From Paraflavitalea pollutisoli (GTDB taxonomy: Bacteria > Bacteroidota > Bacteroidia > Chitinophagales > Chitinophagaceae), in the NCBI RefSeq assembly GCF_029360705.1, contig NZ_JARKMX010000006.1:1-64000 (forward strand): DNA of 64,000 bases. Direction: 5' to 3'. This document shows, in pieces, positions 36,253 to 46,048 of this stretch (within the stretch, counting starts at the first letter, position 1; the number at the start of each line of letters is the position of its first letter). The notes under the pieces were generated by a model. The model worked only from the letters and a program-made list of their open reading frames with translations, had not been told where the DNA came from and made no database searches. The translations under genes and the position numbers were made by a program.

Positions 36253-37269
36253 ATGGATTCGTTGACACATATCGTACTGGGGGCCTGCATCGGTGAAGCG
36301 ATCGCGGGCAGGCAACTTGGTAAAAAGGCGATGTTCTGGGGAATATTGACACAGAGCTTGCCCGATATCGACTTCATCGCCTCTTTCTGGATGACACCCG
36401 CCGATGAGCTGTTGGCGCATCGCGGATTTACCCACTCGTTTTTATTTGTGGCCATGGTAGCGCCGCTGCTGGCGCTTGCCGCCGACCGATGGCACCGGCC
36501 ACACAATTACAGCTGGCGGAAGTGGACGGTCTTTTTTACCATCGAAATGCTGGTGCATGTATTGCTCGACGGTTGCAATGCGTATGGAACAGGCTGGTTT
36601 GAGCCCTTCTCGCACTACCGTGTTTCGTTTCACCTGTTGTTCGTGGCCGATCCCTTGTTTTCCATCTGGCCTGGTATCGCTTTCGCGGTATTGCTGTTTT
36701 CCCGTACTACATATACCGCGCGCCTTAAATGGGCCCTGGCTGGGGTAGCCGTCAGCCTGCTGTATATCTTCATCAGTGTCTACAATAAAAGCGCCGTCGA
36801 CCAATCTGTTCGGGAGATCGCCCGGCAGCAGGGTATCCGGTACAACCGATTGCTGAGCACGCCAACCCCGCTCAACAACATGCTGTGGTTCGTAGTACTG
36901 CAGGATGAGCGGGGATTCTATATCGGGCACCGTTCGGTACTCGATCCACCCGGCGATACCAGTTTACTGCATTACCAATTACAGCACAAGGAGTATCTGG
37001 AACCGGTGAAGGACGTAGAAGAGGTGCATCGGCTACTCCGGTTTTCGCAGGGCTATTACGTGATCGAGCGGGTCGATAGTGCCCTGCTCTTCAATGACCT
37101 TCGATTTGGCCAAATGGTTGGCTGGCAAAATCCCAACCATGGATTTGTATTCCACTATTACCTGCAGCGACCCGATGAGAATCTGCTGGTCATGCAGCGG
37201 GGGCGGTTCAGCAACTGGAACAAGGAGGCTGTGCGCTCACTTTTTCGCCGAATTCGCGGCCTTAAATGA
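36253..37269 (+). CDS. YdjM/DUF457-type membrane-bound metal-dependent hydrolase
   Basis: The start at 36253 (MDSLTHIVLGACIGEAIAGR) fits the family start and has an AAGGA-like ribosome site; the longer frame adds nine unlikely residues. The 338-residue protein has several helices in its first 190 residues. The family signature histidines are in MDSLTHIVLG, HRGFTHSFLF and the HVLLDGCNAYG segment. The last 150 residues form a soluble domain. Often annotated as an inner-membrane hydrolase, and some relatives respond to DNA damage; the substrate is unknown. Its 3' end overlaps the convergent synthase gene by 33 bases. Confidence 0.85.
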   Translation: MDSLTHIVLGACIGEAIAGRQLGKKAMFWGILTQSLPDIDFIASFWMTPADELLAHRGFTHSFLFVAMVAPLLALAADRWHRPHNYSWRKWTVFFTIEMLVHVLLDGCNAYGTGWFEPFSHYRVSFHLLFVADPLFSIWPGIAFAVLLFSRTTYTARLKWALAGVAVSLLYIFISVYNKSAVDQSVREIARQQGIRYNRLLSTPTPLNNMLWFVVLQDERGFYIGHRSVLDPPGDTSLLHYQLQHKEYLEPVKDVEEVHRLLRFSQGYYVIERVDSALLFNDLRFGQMVGWQNPNHGFVFHYYLQRPDENLLVMQRGRFSNWNKEAVRSLFRRIRGLK

Positions 37270-38439
37270 TCGTTGCTTGAAGTAAAAGGTAAAAAGAAAG
37301 AAGAGCATCCTCACGATCTGGTAGCAGGCATGCTGATACAGGCGCTTGAAATAATTGTACCGGGTACGGTAATCTTCTTCGGTCACCAGCTCACAGTCGC
37401 GGTCGATGATCTGTTCGATATGTCGCTGCATGGAGTGGGCAAAGGCTTCCTGTTTTACATCGAGGTTACATTCGATGGTCGCAAAAGCGCTGATGTTATT
37501 CACATTGTAGGAGCCGATCGTACACCACTTCCCGTCGTAGGTAGCGATCTTGGCATGCAGTACACTTTGATTGTATTCGTATACCTCGATATTGTTATTG
37601 AATATCCACCGGTAAATGTATCGTTCGGCATGTTTGGCGAGCATCACGTCCGATACGCCTGCCAGCACCAGTTTAATACGTACCCCTTTTTTGGCGGCAC
37701 GCGCCATCTTTTTGCGGAGTAGCATGCCGGGCAGAAAGTAGCTGCACATGATATAGATATGAGACCGGGCGTCTTTGAACATTTCGAGATAGCTGGTCGT
37801 GATCTGGCTTCTCTTCTGCACCCAGTCATTGCGGCGCAGACGTACGGCGCAGTCCTGGAGCGTGATACCTTCTACGGCTTGTGTCTGCCACAGCAGTTTG
37901 CGGCGTTCTTTGCCGAAGCGTGTGAACAGCTCGAGGCACACCCGGGTGAGCTCGGGCACGATGTCACCCTGGGCATAAATGGCCCAGTCGAGCCAGGCCG
38001 GATGGCCAAATCCATCATTGTATTTGTTGCTGATGTTGACGCCGCCGATGAGGCTGTGAAGTCCATCTACCACGAGTATTTTGTGGTGCAGGCGCCGGCC
38101 AAAATAGAAGTATTCGCTTTTCAGGATGGGTTGAAAGAAGCGGAAATGGATGCCTGCGGCCTCCAGCTGGTGTACAAAAGCTGTCGACATATCCTGGGAG
38201 GCATAGCCATCCGGCAGCAGATATACCGCTACACCACGCCGCGCGGCGGCCATCAGGGCGTCTGCTACCAGTTGGCCGGTGTCATCTTCGTCGTAAATAT
38301 AGACCTGCAGGTGAATGAACTGCCTGGCCTGGTTGATCAAGTCTACCAGGAGCGCAAAATACTCCTTGCCGCCACGTACCAGCCGGGTATTGTTGTGGTG
38401 GGTATACGAGTAGGATGGTTTCGATCTTACCAGGGCCAT
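37237..38439 (-). CDS. Phospholipase D family cardiolipin synthase
   Basis: A 400-residue enzyme that transfers phosphatidyl groups in the membrane, forming cardiolipin. Two HKD motifs are complete: HHKILVVDGLHSLIGGVN (His118, Lys120, Asp125) and HAKIATYDGKWCTIGSYN in the second half. The protein lacks the two N-terminal membrane helices of ClsA and so resembles ClsB/ClsC; a hydrophobic C-terminal stretch (QIVRMLFFLFTFYF) may tether it. The single-gene unit converges on and overlaps the YdjM-like gene. Confidence 0.88.
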   Translation of the reverse strand: MALVRSKPSYSYTHHNNTRLVRGGKEYFALLVDLINQARQFIHLQVYIYDEDDTGQLVADALMAAARRGVAVYLLPDGYASQDMSTAFVHQLEAAGIHFRFFQPILKSEYFYFGRRLHHKILVVDGLHSLIGGVNISNKYNDGFGHPAWLDWAIYAQGDIVPELTRVCLELFTRFGKERRKLLWQTQAVEGITLQDCAVRLRRNDWVQKRSQITTSYLEMFKDARSHIYIMCSYFLPGMLLRKKMARAAKKGVRIKLVLAGVSDVMLAKHAERYIYRWIFNNNIEVYEYNQSVLHAKIATYDGKWCTIGSYNVNNISAFATIECNLDVKQEAFAHSMQRHIEQIIDRDCELVTEEDYRTRYNYFKRLYQHACYQIVRMLFFLFTFYFKQRSFKAANSAKK

Positions 38440-38864
38440 AGACTACAAGCTACTGAAATAATTAATGCTGCTATTGAACCAGGATCCGTGTGCCTGGCGG
38501 CGGTGCGGGTTTGTTGCGTTGGGCATAACCCATCGCGCTACTGGTTGCATCATGACTCTGCAGTATAAAATCCATGCCGCCCCCGATTGGTTGCTGATCC
38601 GCCCCGCCCGGTGTTCCACACATAGGGCTGGTATCGTCCCACCTTGGCTTGGTGTACGGTCAACAGTGGCTGTCTGCACGGCGCAGTGATGCGAACGTAT
38701 CCGGCACAGGACTTGTCCTGCATCAATAAAGTGCCGGGTTAGGTTGAATGCCTTATCCCTATTTAGTAGTAAGCTCTTATCGATTGATGAATAGGTTGTC
38801 CATAACTGCTATATTATAAGTGCTTTGTTGTGGAAGTTGCTGATGAGAGAGATAAAGTAATCCT
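38440..38864. other. Divergent intergenic region, no gene seen
   Basis: 425 bp between the starts of the synthase and AraC genes. It should hold both promoters, but I found no strong TAnnTTTG match with a proper -33 and no repeat. Confidence 0.5.
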
Positions 38865-39869
38865 ATGGATATAAACATTATGACGCGTGAACAGGTGCCT
38901 GTGACCCCTACGCACCACCTTCCTGTTTCGCTAGCCCGCATTACAGTACCCCATGCACGGCCCACGTACAGTGTCGGGGATTTTGGTGCTTTGCTGCTGC
39001 TTGAGCAAACCGCTCCCGGTCTAAGCATTTTATACAAGACGTATTACATCCGGCATACCACCAGTTTGTACGAAACAACGGGCACAGCTACTTTTTACCT
39101 GTGTATGCCGGTCAATAGGGCATTGCGTTGTCAGCAGCAGGGTTTGTCCAGGCTGCGAATACCGGAGGGGCAGTTCAATATCTTTTATGCCAACCCGGTG
39201 CATACTCAGTACTGGTTCGAAAAGGGTAGGAAATACCAGGTGTATGAGCTGCATTATACGGCAGCGATGCTGGAGCCTTTGCGGGCAGCTTTTCCGATTG
39301 TAGATGAGTTTTTGCTCAAGACTGAGCTGGCCTTCTCCGGTCAGTTAGGGACTACCCATACCCATATCACGCCGGAGATGTTGCGGCTGCTGGAGCAGAT
39401 ATGCACCTGCCCGTTTACAGGTGTGATCAAGGATCTATACCTGCATAGCCTGGCAGCACGATTGCTTTTGCTGGCCGTTACCAGGCTTTCGCTCGTGAAA
39501 ACGCCAGCAATGGACTTGAAACTGCAGCCTTATGAGCTGTCGCGGCTGCGGGAAGCCTGGGAGTATTTGGTGCAGCACCTCGATCAACCCGGCACGTTGA
39601 CGGAGTTGTCGCAGGTGGTAGGCCTCAATTCTTTTAAGTTGAAACGTGGGTTTAAGCAGTTGTATGGGATCACCATTTTTGAGTTCCTGCTGGAAGCTAG
39701 GATGGAAAAAGCAAAACGCCTGTTGCGGGAGAGCGATATGTCGGTACATGCTGTCGCCATCAGCGTGGGCTACCGGAATATTTCGAGTTTTACGGTGGCG
39801 TTCAAAAAAAAGTATGGGATACTGCCGAGTGAAACACAGAAGATCGGGCGTGGTGCATGGCCCGGTTGA
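38865..39869 (+). CDS. AraC family transcription regulator
   Basis: A 334-residue regulator. The N-terminal 200 residues are a cupin-like sensor domain of the XylS/AraC_binding_2 type. The C-terminal 100 residues contain the two helix-turn-helix units: LTELSQVVGLNSFKLKRGFKQLYGITIFEFLLEARM, and MSVHAVAISVGYRNISSFTVAFKKKYGILPSE, the AraC signature. An alternative start exists five codons later. No co-transcribed gene follows. The target and ligand are not evident; the neighbours (synthase, FecR fragment) are only positional candidates. Confidence 0.9.
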   Translation: MDINIMTREQVPVTPTHHLPVSLARITVPHARPTYSVGDFGALLLLEQTAPGLSILYKTYYIRHTTSLYETTGTATFYLCMPVNRALRCQQQGLSRLRIPEGQFNIFYANPVHTQYWFEKGRKYQVYELHYTAAMLEPLRAAFPIVDEFLLKTELAFSGQLGTTHTHITPEMLRLLEQICTCPFTGVIKDLYLHSLAARLLLLAVTRLSLVKTPAMDLKLQPYELSRLREAWEYLVQHLDQPGTLTELSQVVGLNSFKLKRGFKQLYGITIFEFLLEARMEKAKRLLRESDMSVHAVAISVGYRNISSFTVAFKKKYGILPSETQKIGRGAWPG

Positions 39870-39917
39870 GGCATCTGTAAAATGCCATTGGTCCGGGATA
39901 CAGGTGATATCCGGAGC

Positions 39918-40196
39918 CTACTCTACTTCGGTGGTAGTAGTAGCTGACCGGCCTTGCCGTTGTATCATGGCGGTGACACGCTCGAATCCGGCTACGACGT
40001 TGAACTTGTTCATGGCAGGAAGCGTAGCCTGCAAATAATAGATATTGGTCAGATCGGCCACCAGTTGCTGATGAGAGGGACTTTCTGCTTCCCACATGGC
40101 CAGTGTAGTGGCTTCTTCTGTGCTGAGTGTGGTGCACAGCTTGCGCTTGATAAGTCTGGCGATAAAGAATTCCTTCTTAAATAGCTCTTCTTTCAT
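39918..40196 (-). CDS. FecR-type anti-sigma N-terminal domain only
   Basis: The start at 40196 (MKEELFKKEFFIARLIKRKL) fits the cytoplasmic sigma-binding domain of Bacteroidota FecR-like anti-sigma factors: a helix, then LSTEEATTLAMWEAESPSHQQLVADLTN and a further helix (NKFNVVAGFERVTAMIQRQ). The frame then stops after 92 residues; the membrane helix and periplasmic FecR domain are absent in all frames downstream. It could be a truncated remnant or a soluble anti-sigma protein. The ECF sigma gene lies 1.4 kb upstream on the same strand instead of directly adjacent. Confidence 0.55.
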   Translation of the reverse strand: MKEELFKKEFFIARLIKRKLCTTLSTEEATTLAMWEAESPSHQQLVADLTNIYYLQATLPAMNKFNVVAGFERVTAMIQRQGRSATTTTEVE

Positions 40197-41618
40197 TGGA
40201 TGAATGTTGTTTGTTGTATGCCGGCGGAACATACAACAGATCGTACTGATTGGTATGTTAGCCAATCCACCGTTGGCCGGTTTTACCAGGATGAGGGAGA
40301 GAGGAAGGAGCCGCAACTATTAATATAACAACTGGAGCAGCACTTTGTACTAAAAGAAGTGGCAAAAAATATCATTAAAATTTTCAGGCTCAACAAACGG
40401 TCTATTGAGGAAAAAGATACATGGCAAGGATTGCCTTGATTTATTCTTCTGGTTAATAACGTATAAGCCAACGTGTAATTACAAATTGTATTATTCTTGA
40501 TACAGGAATACTAATGGTTTACCCCTAATTGGCAATAATTATTAGGTTAAGCGTCATTCATGGAAATTTTTATCCCGGTAACATAAACAAGAAGGCTTAA
40601 TCGGTTGGATATTTAGGGGGTAAAGAATAGTAGGATACGCGGCCAGCCGGCAGATGGATCTCCAACTTGCCGGGCCTGCGTTGAAAAACGGTTGTATGAT
40701 AGTAACTCTTCTTACAATCCGGGTGACTGGCCATGGTTTGTTGCAGCACTTGTTCCAGGGACCCATGTTATGTTTAGGTTAGAGGGTCAACATAACACCA
40801 GGGTAAATAGGTAGCCGCAGTGTCTGTTTTCCCTGCTCTGTCGCTCCTGGCAGCGAAATCAAAAAAAAGTAAAGAGGTTTACCAGGCCGGGCACCCGGAT
40901 TATAATGCAAAAAAAGTTCATTCCTGTACGACAGGTCTATGAACTTCTATAAAGCGAGGGTTGTGAAATCTTGATGGGTGAAACGCCAGTATGGAAAAGG
41001 GAGCATGTCGGGTGTCCTGGCAGCGAGGGGCCTGGTTGCCGCACAGCCTGTGCTGTTAAAAGTAAATCCTTCAGTGCTTCAGGCCTGTTACGCTGGTGAA
41101 TGGAAAAAAAGAGCCAGGTAAGATTACCCGGCTGTGGGGATTCCTGCACCTCTTCTGTACCCTGAAGAGTGCATGATGCACATGAGGAAACATAAGTGAA
41201 CATCGTTCACAATATCTTGAATTGGTTGCCCAAAACTTGTAAGGATAATGTAGTACTGTGTGTTGGTTGATGTTGGTAAGTAACCTTTCGAGAACAAAAA
41301 TTGAAGGGAGAGTAGAAACACTCCCTTGTTGTGACCCAACCAAACAGTCACATGAGATCAAAACTAACTGCTTTAATACAACAAAAGAGTGCTTTATTTG
41401 AGCAGTTGTTCTGGTTCTGATATAAAAAGCTTTACATGCCTATACGATCCCTTGTTGACTGATACAATGTTGACGATTCCTCTTCTCCTACTTCTTCTCA
41501 ACTTTTGTGGTATCAGTCCTCTTTCTATTTATAAAACAACTATTGTAACATTTCGTACTAAAGAAAAGTCAAATATATTTTTATTGAACTGATTCAGGTA
41601 TAATTGTCAACAATACAG
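40197..41618. other. Long AT-rich stretch without a clear gene
   Basis: 1.42 kb between the ECF sigma gene and the FecR-like fragment. Short open frames exist on both strands but none shows family-like sequence. Small palindromes are seen at 41169-41181 (GTGCATGATGCAC) and 41196-41210 (GTGAAC-ATC-GTTCAC). Base composition is clearly more AT-rich than in neighbouring genes. Nothing resembling rRNA, tRNA, tmRNA or RNase P was found. Confidence 0.5.
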
Positions 41619-42188
41619 TTATCCTAACAGTTCCTTACTATCGAACTTGGTGCGCAGTAATTGTAGGCCACGTGATTTCTGGTTCCTGACCGTATTGATG
41701 GATATGTCAAGTTTGTTGGCGATCTCCTGGTTTTTTAGCCCGCTGAGAAAGCTCATTTCAAGTATCGTGCGGCATTGTATGGGTAACCGGTTCAATTCTT
41801 TACCCACTACACCCAGTACCTCGGCCCGTATCATCTCGTTTAACGCAAAACTTTCTTTCTTCTCCGAGATGTACAACAATTCGGCCTGGGATACATAATC
41901 GCGCTGGTTTTGTTTCAACATGTTGAGGCAGGCATTCCGGGTGGTTACATACAGGAATGCCTTCACGCCATGCTCCGTTTCGAAGGCATGCCGTTTGTCC
42001 CACAACTTCATAAAAGACTCCTCGACAATATCTTCTGCTACGAGTGGGTCCTTCACGATGCGCTCGGCAAAGTAGCAAAGCGAGTTGTAATGACGGTCAA
42101 AGAAAAACGCGAAGGCTTTTTGATTATCTTCTTTCAGCTCGGTCAACAAGTTTGAACTTGTGCAAGTTTCCTCTTGATACATCAGCAA
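41619..42188 (-). CDS. ECF RNA polymerase sigma-70 factor
   Basis: A 189-residue ECF sigma factor. Region 2 (DNQKAFAFFFDRHYNSLCYFAERIVKDPLVAEDIVEESFMKLWDKR) and region 4 (LNRLPIQCRTILEMSFLSGLKNQEIANKLDISINTVRNQKSRGLQLLR) are both complete. It is of the FecI-like group that in Bacteroidota is usually followed by a FecR anti-sigma gene and a SusC/SusD pair. Here those partners are missing nearby; only a FecR N-terminal domain 1.4 kb away is seen. Its regulon cannot be deduced. Confidence 0.92.
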   Translation of the reverse strand: MLMYQEETCTSSNLLTELKEDNQKAFAFFFDRHYNSLCYFAERIVKDPLVAEDIVEESFMKLWDKRHAFETEHGVKAFLYVTTRNACLNMLKQNQRDYVSQAELLYISEKKESFALNEMIRAEVLGVVGKELNRLPIQCRTILEMSFLSGLKNQEIANKLDISINTVRNQKSRGLQLLRTKFDSKELLG

Positions 42189-42753
42189 CGGGTTTTTTTA
42201 ACGGTTTAAACAAATAACGTACGAGCAATAGGCATCAACTACAGGATGGAGCAATACATTATTGCCAATCCCGGCGGTGAATACTTTTTTGTAAGGAAAT
42301 AAAAAGGACAAGTAATGCTCAATCAGAACATTCAAACATTGTTTCGATGAATTGCTTAACCAGAAAAGGAATATTCAAAAGGGTGTATCCAGGCGATACC
42401 TACCCAATGAATACTTGCTACCAGAGAGCTTACTTTTACCAAAAAAGGAGGAGGAATACTATTTTCAGCAACAATACTACCTATATTCTTTAAAATGACA
42501 AAATCATCCGCCGGGTTTTGTAACGAATGTGATCAATTTTAATTTGACTAACCGGATACACTAGATGATTTTCAGAAAATACGACCGGTTTTTGATCATT
42601 TTAGACAATTTGCCACGATAATTTAGAAGTTCCCATAGCTCACCATAACTGTATGACTGACTGGCACAACCGTTGTAGCAAAATCAACGAGAGTCGTTGA
42701 TTTTACGGTAACTTATTAAGTGTCAACTTGAATTTTAAAACCTACAATGATAA
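42189..42753. other. AT-rich intergenic region, no gene seen
   Basis: 565 bp upstream of the sigma gene and downstream of the sugar-phosphate transferase gene. No coding frame and no clear promoter or terminator was recognised. Confidence 0.45.
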
Positions 42754-43473
42754 TTAATCAATCCCCCCAATAAGGGTCTTGATCAGGATCATGAAATCGA
42801 GCCGGGATGAGGCATTGCGCAGATAATATAGATCCCATTGATACCGCAACACGGCATGCCGGCGGTCGGTAACCGGGCCATGAAACCCTTTTACCTGGGC
42901 TAGTCCGGTAATACCAGGTCTCACCAGGTTGCGTAGTTTATAACCAGGAATGAGGAGGGCAAACCGCCTGCAATCTGAATACATATGTGGCCGTGGTCCT
43001 ACCACACTCATATCTCCCAGCAATACATTGACAAACTGTGGCAGTTCATCGATATGCCAGTTGCGCAACCAGGCTCCCACACGGGTAATCCGTTTGTCAC
43101 CTGGGCAGGCTGCCTGGTAGTCGGCTGCCCGGTTCACCACCATCGTGCGGAATTTATAGCAGAGGAAGCTGCGGCCACCGCGGCCTACTCTTCGTTGAAG
43201 GAAGAATACCGGCCCTTTCGAGTCTGCATACAACAACAGTGACAACAGCGGAGTCATCCAACTCAGTAACAACAGTAAAACCAGCAAGGCAAGCCCGATA
43301 TCAAAACAGCGTTTCAGCATAAAGAAGCCGGGCTTGCCCGCCACCATCGGGCGATAGCATACCTGCGTATGCGGGGCAGCTATATCAATAACTGGCGATG
43401 AGCCGATGAGTACATCCATGGTGAACCAATCAGATAGTGAAGCCGGATCGTTGCAAACCATCGTTCCATACAA
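42754..43473 (-). CDS. Initiating sugar-phosphate transferase (polyprenyl-phosphate)
   Basis: A 239-residue membrane enzyme that transfers a sugar-phosphate from a nucleotide sugar to undecaprenyl phosphate, the first step of capsule, exopolysaccharide or glycan assembly. The catalytic domain is full: [24 protein letters not shown] (membrane hairpin), [47 protein letters not shown] and [10 protein letters not shown]. It is the short monotopic type (PglC-like) without the multi-helix N-terminal domain of WcaJ; a 55-residue N-terminal extension precedes the helix. Divergent from the nucleotidyltransferase gene. Confidence 0.92.
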   Translation of the reverse strand: MYGTMVCNDPASLSDWFTMDVLIGSSPVIDIAAPHTQVCYRPMVAGKPGFFMLKRCFDIGLALLVLLLLLSWMTPLLSLLLYADSKGPVFFLQRRVGRGGRSFLCYKFRTMVVNRAADYQAACPGDKRITRVGAWLRNWHIDELPQFVNVLLGDMSVVGPRPHMYSDCRRFALLIPGYKLRNLVRPGITGLAQVKGFHGPVTDRRHAVLRYQWDLYYLRNASSRLDFMILIKTLIGGID

Positions 43474-43539
43474 GCAACCTTTTTAGCACAGACCCGGTAT
43501 TGAATAGGAATACGGACTCCTTTCAAAAACAGTTGCCTG

Positions 43540-44475
43540 ATGTACGCCATTCAACCACCCGCGATCAATACCAACAAAATACTTGAGGCCAGCATACTGC
43601 GCACCCTGGCGTGGTTCGATCTGTTTCGATATCCCATCACCGCAAACGAGTTGTTATATTTCCTCGACCGACCGGCGACACCCGATGCATTGAAGAAGTC
43701 ATTGACACAACTGCAGGCGTCCCGGCAGGTGTATATGTTGGGTGGCTTTTATGCCCTGCACAATGATCCTGCTTTGGTGATAAGGCGCCGGAAAGGAAAT
43801 GAAAAGGCAACCCGTATGTTGCGAAAAGCCTACCGCATAGGGCGGTTGTTGTACTGCTTCCCCTTTGTTCGGGCCGTGTGTATTTCGGGTTCGCTGTCCA
43901 AGTGTTTCGCTGATGAACAGGCAGATATCGATTTCTTTATCGTTACCAGCGCTAACCGGTTGTGGATTGCCCGTACTGCCATGCACGTGTTGAAGAAGTT
44001 GTCCTATTGTTGGGGTGGACAGCATAGTTTTTGCATGAATTTTTATATCGATGAACAGGCGTTGGAGATTCCCGAGCAAAATTATTTTACCGCCATTGAA
44101 ATGATTACCCTGCTGCCGGTATGTGGAGAGGCGACTACGAACAATATGATGGCTGCCAATTCGTGGATACAGCAATATTTTCCCGCGGCACGTAATAAGG
44201 AAGCATTTTATACCAATAACCAGCGCGTCGACCAGCTTAAACATGGCATCGAATGGTTGATCGATCGGTTGCCGGGAGCTGCCCGCCTGGATGATTACCT
44301 GATGCGTATCACCGCCAGCCGATGGCAGGAGAAGGAAGCTGCTGGCCTTACCAACATGCGTGGTGGAAAAATGGCCTTGCTAACGGCGAAGCATTTCTCC
44401 AAACCCAATCCACGTTATTTTCAGGTGGAGATCCTGGAGCGATACCGGCGAAAACTGGAGATGGTTTTGAAGTAG
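43540..44475 (+). CDS. Nucleotidyltransferase-fold protein
   Basis: A 311-residue protein. An N-terminal winged-helix-like region (SILRTLAWFDLFRYPITANELLYFL, about 18-42) is followed by a polymerase-beta-type nucleotidyltransferase motif: VCISGSLSKCFADEQADIDFFIVT, with the G-S and D-x-D residues that bind metal and nucleotide. The remainder is helical. Such proteins occur in polysaccharide and radical SAM loci of Bacteroidota without a proven reaction. Its place between the sugar-phosphate transferase and the radical SAM/glycosyltransferase genes suggests a role in that pathway. Confidence 0.8.
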   Translation: MYAIQPPAINTNKILEASILRTLAWFDLFRYPITANELLYFLDRPATPDALKKSLTQLQASRQVYMLGGFYALHNDPALVIRRRKGNEKATRMLRKAYRIGRLLYCFPFVRAVCISGSLSKCFADEQADIDFFIVTSANRLWIARTAMHVLKKLSYCWGGQHSFCMNFYIDEQALEIPEQNYFTAIEMITLLPVCGEATTNNMMAANSWIQQYFPAARNKEAFYTNNQRVDQLKHGIEWLIDRLPGAARLDDYLMRITASRWQEKEAAGLTNMRGGKMALLTAKHFSKPNPRYFQVEILERYRRKLEMVLK

Positions 44476-44655
44476 GCGGGGCTGTTGCTTCCCCAATGCC
44501 TGTACACCTCGTTGTCTGGTAGCCTTGTTGCCTGTGGCCGTGCTAGCTCGTTGCCTTTCTTCCTCGTGCCTCACTTCCTTTCCTCGTTGCCTTGCTGCCT
44601 CGATGCCTTGTTGCCTCGGTTCCTCACTGCCTGATGGCCTCGTTGCCTTTCTTCC
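44476..44655. repeat. Pyrimidine-rich degenerate repeat (TGCCTCGT-like)
   Basis: From about 44500 to 44655 the plus strand repeats short units such as CTCGTTGCCT, TGCTGCCTCGA, TGCCTTGTTGCCTCGG and TTCCTCACTGCCTGA, with a period near 8-9 bp. The other strand reads as GAGGCAA repeats. The array covers the region between convergent genes and enters the last codons of the radical SAM gene, encoding its GRKKGNEAIRQ tail. Confidence 0.75.
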
Positions 44656-46048
44656 TGCCTTCCTCCAACGACATGCGCCGCTGCGCCAATATCGAACGTA
44701 ACTTGAACATGGGTAGCTTGAATAGATTGGCCAACGGCTTCTTCAATGCCTTGTGGTAATACATTTCATTGTTGATCATCTCGATCGCATAATCATAGTA
44801 CCGCCGCGTATACGTGCGCTGAAAATCGATATCGCGGTCGGTACTGGTTTCCCAGGGCAGGCTCGTGACGAACCGCTCTTCTACCTCTGCATACAGCGGC
44901 GTGCCCTTGATGGGGTAGGTGACGGTAATGGTAAAAAGGTCGGGGTCGGAGGTCTTCAGGTGATGCACGGTTTCGAAGATGTCTTCCTTCGTCTCACCAG
45001 GATAACCAACCATAATGAAGGTGCCTGCTTGTAAACCATGATGCCGGGCCAGCCGTATCATATCGCGTACCTGCTGCACCTCCACCCGGCGGTCCATCAG
45101 GTCGATGACCTTTTGCGAACCACTTTCTGCACCGATCCACACCCGGTAACATCCACTGGCTTTCAGTTGCAGGATCACCTCCTCATTCATCCGGTCGGCC
45201 CTGGTGATGCATTCGTAGGGCATTACAATTCCCCGCCTGGTCACTTCATCGGTGAAATCACTCAACCATTTATGACTTACAGTAAACACATCGTCCACAA
45301 ACCAGATACTGTCTACGGTATAATGTGCCTGGATCCAAGCGATCTCATCGGCCACGGCCTGTGGGCTGCGTCGCCGGTAGCTTTGCCCGTATACCGCCCG
45401 GCTGCACCATTTGCAGGAGTAAGGGCATCCGCGCATCGTGCTCACCGATATCGTGTTGGTGCCGTGTTTGCCTTTCCACGCATCGAAGTACAATTGCAGG
45501 TCAACCTGCTGCCGGTTGGGCATGGGTAGTTCATCGAGGTTCTTTTGTTTGGCTCGCTCCCTATTCTGCATCACGCCACCGTGTTCGTCGGTATAAGCGA
45601 TGCCATCGATGGCAGAACGGTTGGGCATACCGGTGCCCGCCTCGTATTGCACAATCTCCAACATGGTTTGTTCTCCTTCTCCCAGTACCAGGTAGTCGGC
45701 TCCCTGCTCCAGGAAATTGACGATGTGGTTGCGTACTTCCGGTCCACCCAAGACGATCTTTGTATGGGAGAGTGCAGGTGATTGGCGGATAAAACGAATG
45801 ATGCGCAATACATTGAGTTTTGTCATCAGGTTCGTATAGATGCCCACTACCTGCGGTTGGTCGTGCAGGAGTGCCGAACATAGTTTGTCGAAGGAAGAAA
45901 AGGTGCTGTCGAAAACCCGGTTGTTATAACCAAACTGTTCGAGGTAGGCGGATATATAGAGAATGCCCAGGGGCACATAAGGCCGCATGATGGCCTGTTC
46001 TTTCGCATCCTCTTCAATAAAATATCCATGAGTGAGCAGGATATTCAT
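44624..46048 (-). CDS. B12-binding-type radical SAM protein (first copy)
   Basis: The start at 46048 (MNILLTHGYF) overlaps the methyltransferase stop by four bases and matches its paralogue at 46847-48307. The 474 residues comprise a cobalamin-binding-type N-terminal domain (about 1-150, with PYVPLGILYISAYLEQFGY and LVLGEGEQTMLEIV), the radical SAM core with C208, C212 and C215 in MRGCPYSCKWCSRAVYG, and a C-terminal helical part. The DxHxxG motif for base-off B12 binding is not seen. Relatives methylate or rearrange lipids, sugars and natural products. Third gene of a leftward trio; its end runs into a degenerate repeat. Confidence 0.88.
   Translation of the reverse strand: MNILLTHGYFIEEDAKEQAIMRPYVPLGILYISAYLEQFGYNNRVFDSTFSSFDKLCSALLHDQPQVVGIYTNLMTKLNVLRIIRFIRQSPALSHTKIVLGGPEVRNHIVNFLEQGADYLVLGEGEQTMLEIVQYEAGTGMPNRSAIDGIAYTDEHGGVMQNRERAKQKNLDELPMPNRQQVDLQLYFDAWKGKHGTNTISVSTMRGCPYSCKWCSRAVYGQSYRRRSPQAVADEIAWIQAHYTVDSIWFVDDVFTVSHKWLSDFTDEVTRRGIVMPYECITRADRMNEEVILQLKASGCYRVWIGAESGSQKVIDLMDRRVEVQQVRDMIRLARHHGLQAGTFIMVGYPGETKEDIFETVHHLKTSDPDLFTITVTYPIKGTPLYAEVEERFVTSLPWETSTDRDIDFQRTYTRRYYDYAIEMINNEMYYHKALKKPLANLFKLPMFKLRSILAQRRMSLEEGRKKGNEAIRQ

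Noticed and set aside
40554-40766. 70-codon frame in the gene-poor stretch
   Set aside because: No family pattern, no ribosome site or promoter; treated as chance.
41071-41361. 96-codon frame in the gene-poor stretch
   Set aside because: No recognisable domain, and composition is unlike neighbouring genes; treated as chance.
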